From: Bathymodiolus brooksi
Taxonomy: Eukaryota > Mollusca > Bivalvia > Mytilida > Modiolidae
Direction of reading: 5' to 3'
NCBI GenBank assembly: GCA_963680875.1
Contig: OY804589.1
Coordinates: forward strand, 17,380,413 to 17,444,412
DNA: 64,000 bases
The position numbers and the translations under genes are program-made. This document shows, piece by piece, positions 60,595 through 64,000 of this stretch (within the stretch, counting starts at the first letter, position 1; every line of letters starts with the position of its first letter). The notes below the pieces were generated by a model that searched no databases, had not been told where the DNA came from, and worked only from the letters and a program-made list of their open reading frames with translations.

Positions 60595-61630
60595 GTGTGA
60601 TATAGTTTGTCTTTCATTTTATTACACGACAACAATTGATGCTACCACGAGACTTATAAATCATTTAAACGTACATCTTAGCAACAATTCGAAATCAGTA
60701 AGTGGTAAAATATCTATGGAAAGGAAAATTACTAACCTACTTTCACTTGTTGGCGGAAGTAATTTTGAATACCACAATGTCTAAAATGCTACTTTAAGCA
60801 TATATGAAAACAAAAATAATCATATAAAGAGTAAACCAGGAAGGAAAAGAAAAGTTTGAAGATACCAAAAAGATAATCCGTATCCGTAAATTGGACAATA
60901 CAAAGGAAGCAGTCACCCCAGAAGTAATAACTTTACTAATGCCATCAATAGCATCGATTTTTATGTTCAAATTGTTGTATCTAAGAAATAATTCTTGATA
61001 GTCATAGTTTGTATTTAGTCTTAACATGGGCAACTTTGTTTTCGTACAAATTCTACATCACGCGAAAATAATGTTACCCTTGTTAAAGCTACTGCTTCCA
61101 TGATTTTGTTTCTTCAATTCTAACAGGACTGTAATGTAAGTCAGTAATGGAGATGAATTTCGTACTAAAATCCACAATCCTTCATGCTTACAGCTGTTTT
61201 CTTCTTCATATACATGTATATCTATTAGATTGTGTTGCAATTTTGTTATTGACATGTTCCATTTTAATGGCATTTTAAACAAGACAAATGCTACAGAAGG
61301 GAAAATGTATCACTACTATGTGTCAATGTCAGCAGCGTTCCTTGGAAAAAACGTCACCGGAAGAGATAATTACATTTCTATGCACAGCAGTTCTGTATAG
61401 ATACATTAAATCACTTATGGATGAGGTTTCGTAATGTGTGAGGCGATGCGCATGTGGGAGGTAAAATATATCGGGAATTAATTTGTATCGCCGATGAAGG
61501 ACGTCATATTACAATAGCATAACAAATAGGTCCTCTATTGCAATTCTCACAACTAAGCCCTAAAGAAAGGATAACTAATTGTAGGTATTTAAATATTCAA
61601 CCAAGATGTTTGTTAAACGTTGTAATGAAT

Positions 61631-61890
61631 AAGGTATGTTGTGTTGATGGTTTACTAGTCTTTGTGGGGATCGTGTTGTTCAATGCATAAGGTATGTTGT
61701 GTTGATGGTTTACTAGTCTTTGTGGGGTTCGTGTTGTTCAATGCATAAGGTATATTGTGTTGATGGTTTACTAGTCTTTGTGCGGTTCGTGTTATGCAAT
61801 GCATAAGGTATATTGTGTTGATGGTTTACTAGTCTTTGTGGGGTTCGTGTTGTTCAATGCATAAGGTATGTTGTGTTGATGATTTACTAA
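61631..61890 (+). repeat. 58-bp tandem repeat seeded in the retroelement tail
   Basis: Units start aaggtatgttgtgttgatgg at 61631, 61689, 61747, 61805 and 61863 (the last partial), a strict 58-base period. Each contains actagtctttgtggggttcg followed by tgttgttcaatgcat. The gtggggttcgtgttgttca core matches the tail copy at 59573-59595 (gtggggttcgtgttacc). A further copy of the tail begins about 200 bases downstream. Units two to four are nearly identical, so the expansion is young. Confidence 0.9.
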
Positions 61891-62084
61891 GGGTGTGTGT
61901 TCATGTCAAATTTTATGTTTTCAGGTTTTTAGTTCCGTGCTGCAATGTGTGGGTAAAAACGTTCGATTCTTCTTTCCTCCCATTTTTTTGTCAGGAGTTC
62001 ATGCTTTAATAATGTTGTTTGTATTTAATTACGTATACTAGTGTCCAACACGGTTTCCATATCATATGATGTTCGTGTTGTATA

Positions 62085-62290
62085 ACAATAACACGATAGG
62101 TATCACTGGTAGAGCAGGAAGTGCTAACCGTTCTAGAGCACACGAGTTCATCCCCCACTTTTACCGTTGTTTCAGTTGCTCAATGTTTAGTTTTCTTTGT
62201 AGTGTATTGTAGATTATTATTTGTCCTTTTTTGATTGGCTTTTGCATTGTCTGTCCTTCGATATACGACTTTGGTATCTTCAAGCTTATC
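62085..62290 (+). mobile_element. Dispersed retroelement-tail copy
   Basis: taacacgataggtatcactg, gtagagcaggaagtgctaac, cgttctagagcacacgagtt, tcaatgtttagttttctttg, tttgcattgtctgtccttcg and actttggtatcttcaagctt follow the same order as the copies at 4405-4636 and 59490-59715. It is more diverged, and no reverse-transcriptase sequence is visible before it. Confidence 0.65.
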
Positions 62291-62329
62291 TTGCATGTGC
62301 GGTGCAGCGTATAGTTGTGTGTTAGTAGG

Positions 62330-63600
62330 AATGATGAACTGTTAACGGAGTGTGGAGAATGGGAAATGATGCACTGGGAACCGGAAATGATGGTATCTAA
62401 GTCAAAACATTCATAGTAAACTTCTATATTGTAAATTATGGTTGAAATATGATGTATTTCTTTATCATTTTGTTTTTGTTAATTGTGAATTTGTATTGTG
62501 GTATTACTTATAAGCTAAAGGGGTCCGTCGTGGTCGAGGTCGCAAGACAAAGAAAAAGAACATTTCACATAAACAGTAAACAGAAAAATTATCTTAATTT
62601 ATAAATTTGTCCCACATAGAACATCAAAACAAGTCTGAACTCTGCCTGACCCGAAAAGGGAAGCTGTTTGTATAAACATTGCACGTGACGCTGTCATATG
62701 CTATTATGTACTTAAAGGGATATTGTCTACCAGCTGGGTAATTTTTTCATACCCAAAATTATTGTCGATTTCCGTACTGACCTTCATAAAATGAAGATTA
62801 AACACCGAATTATTGATGAATACGCTCCGAAACGTTGTTTTTTCGACTAAAAAAGCTGACTATCGTTACCGGAAGCTAATTAATTATGCACTGACCTGGG
62901 CGAGGCCAACTCTATTTATTTATCTATTTTTATGTCAGTAGCCCGGATGCTGCAGCATGGATATTGAGGTCAGTTTCTATAAAAGTTGAGGAAAAAAGCT
63001 ATTTGCGAACCGATTGTATCTAAAAGACGTAGAATAAATAATTTCTGTATCAGGAATAGATTTTCTTTGATGAAAACGACATGCCTTAACAGATTCAGCC
63101 GATATTTCCACGATAAACATTGAAAACATGCCAGCAGGCACCACATGGGGACAAGCTGAACTACGTATTTTCGATCGGAAATTTTTACCGGGGTTAAAAA
63201 TAACTAAATTAGTTTTTTTCTTCTTATAAATTATGAAGTTGTTCCCCGAGATTTTGATACACGTGTTAAATTAATTTATTTTAGCCAGTTTTACCGACAA
63301 TATGAAAACAGACATACATGTAGCCTGAACACAGTGAAATACATGTCTGATGAAAACGAATGACGTAGCCAGTGTTGTTTTATTTGTTAATTGACTGGAA
63401 TGTTTCAGAGAAATTTGGGCTGGATTAGAAACAAAAGAGACATTGCTTCTAGTTCCACAAGACAGTCGCTGCAAAATAATATGGGACTGACCATTTACCT
63501 TGAAGGAGGCTATGTCACGTTTTTTCGCCGTAGAAATGTTTTTTTCAAACGCCACAGAAATCATATTTTCTTATTTTCCGGCGAAGTGCCAATCTAATTA
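62330..63600. other. Non-coding stretch, possibly an old dispersed repeat
   Basis: AT-rich DNA without a supportable gene. The segment from about 62714 (aaagggatattgtctaccag, gggtaattttttcataccca) looks like a dispersed bivalve repeat from memory, but it is single-copy here. Small open frames at 63271-63564 (minus) and 63391-63597 (plus) overlap each other and have no recognisable motif. Confidence 0.35.
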
Positions 63601-63965
63601 AAACAAGGTGAACTGTGATCTAATGCTCACTTATGATACCCCTGCCACTTCCCATGATATGGGGTACCTATATGAAGCTTGTGACCAAATACCAGATTTC
63701 TGCCATCAATAGTTGTTGAGAAAAATGTGCATATATGTTCAATGTGGATAAAAACCAACTAAGTCGGCAAACAGGAAGTAGGAATCTGATGGTTCCAAAA
63801 ACGCTTCCCACGATATGGCATACCTATGTGAAGCTTGTGCCCAAATATCAGATTTCTGCCATCAATAGTTGCTGAGAAAAATGTGACGAAAAATATTTTG
63901 GAAGGACGGACGAACAGAGGTAAAACAGTATACCCCCTCCCCCTTCGAGGGGCGGGGATATAATT
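63601..63965 (+). mobile_element. Non-autonomous element with internal duplication and terminal GC hairpin
   Basis: An ~82-bp segment (cttcccatgatatggggtac, then gaagcttgtgaccaaatacc, then agatttctgccatcaatagt, then tgagaaaaatgtg) at about 63648-63729 is repeated at 63804-63885 (offset 156). A purine tract ggaaggacggacgaacag follows, then the hairpin taccccctccccc-ttcg-aggggcggggata. The tract plus GC hairpin repeats the end design of 58228-58483. No coding capacity. The element may extend beyond what I delimit at its left side. Confidence 0.6.
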
Positions 63966-64000
63966 AGATCTAAAATAGGGAGCAAGTGCGTAGATCTAAT

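Noticed and set aside
63271..63597. Overlapping plus and minus ORFs near the window end
   Set aside because: They are mutually overlapping frames without motifs, probably within an old dispersed repeat.

Overview
This is eukaryotic, repeat-dominated, gene-poor DNA. It is AT-rich, shows no bacterial gene organisation, and carries tRNA-derived SINEs with target-site duplications, fragments of a retroelement, MITE-like elements and two very large satellite blocks. The SINE 3' end (tail of AATC repeats) and the dispersed tail containing 'gtggagcaggaactg' resemble repeats I associate with molluscan genomes, bivalves in particular. That attribution rests on recognition, not on a search. No intact conventional gene is visible. 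The only plausible host-type coding piece is a possible terminal exon with a cysteine-rich CXC (Tesmin/TSO1-like) motif at about 0.83-1.22 kb.

Layout. 0-8.4 kb: unique and repeat-derived DNA with two nearly full-length SINEs carrying target-site duplications (2716-2994 minus, 4846-5128 plus), older SINE pieces, two dispersed retroelement-tail copies, and a perfect-looking foldback of two tRNA-Leu-like heads between (TA)n tracts (7656-8044). 8.4-21.3 kb: three blocks of a 21-bp satellite (8383-12497, 14072-15954, 17528-19450), each followed by a nearly identical ~1.57-kb spacer. Blocks two and three are ~3.46- and 3.50-kb tandem duplicates. 21.66-57.85 kb: one continuous ~36-kb array of an ~80-bp satellite (roughly 450 units) with kilobase-scale higher-order duplications. 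57.9-64 kb: MITE-like elements, a decayed reverse-transcriptase fragment followed by its 3' tail, a 58-bp mini-array and further dispersed repeats.

How it fits together. The 80-bp satellite appears to be an internal expansion of the retroelement 3' tail. Recognisable tail sequence borders the array on both sides in the minus orientation, and the monomer itself aligns with the tail. A second tandem expansion (58 bp, 61631-61890) was seeded in another part of the same tail. The spacers of the 21-bp array contain a deleted version of the sequence that borders the 80-bp array, so the two satellite blocks share ancestry at their edges.

The most intriguing possible system is in the 21-bp duplicons. 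On the minus strand each spacer carries, in order, a CRE-like palindrome, an E-box and a TATA box. A short ORF follows whose hydrophobic start runs directly, in frame, into the 21-bp repeats, which read as a 7-residue coiled-coil heptad. All three copies have the same early stop codon, so this could be a decayed or alternatively spliced repeat-protein gene, or a coincidence.
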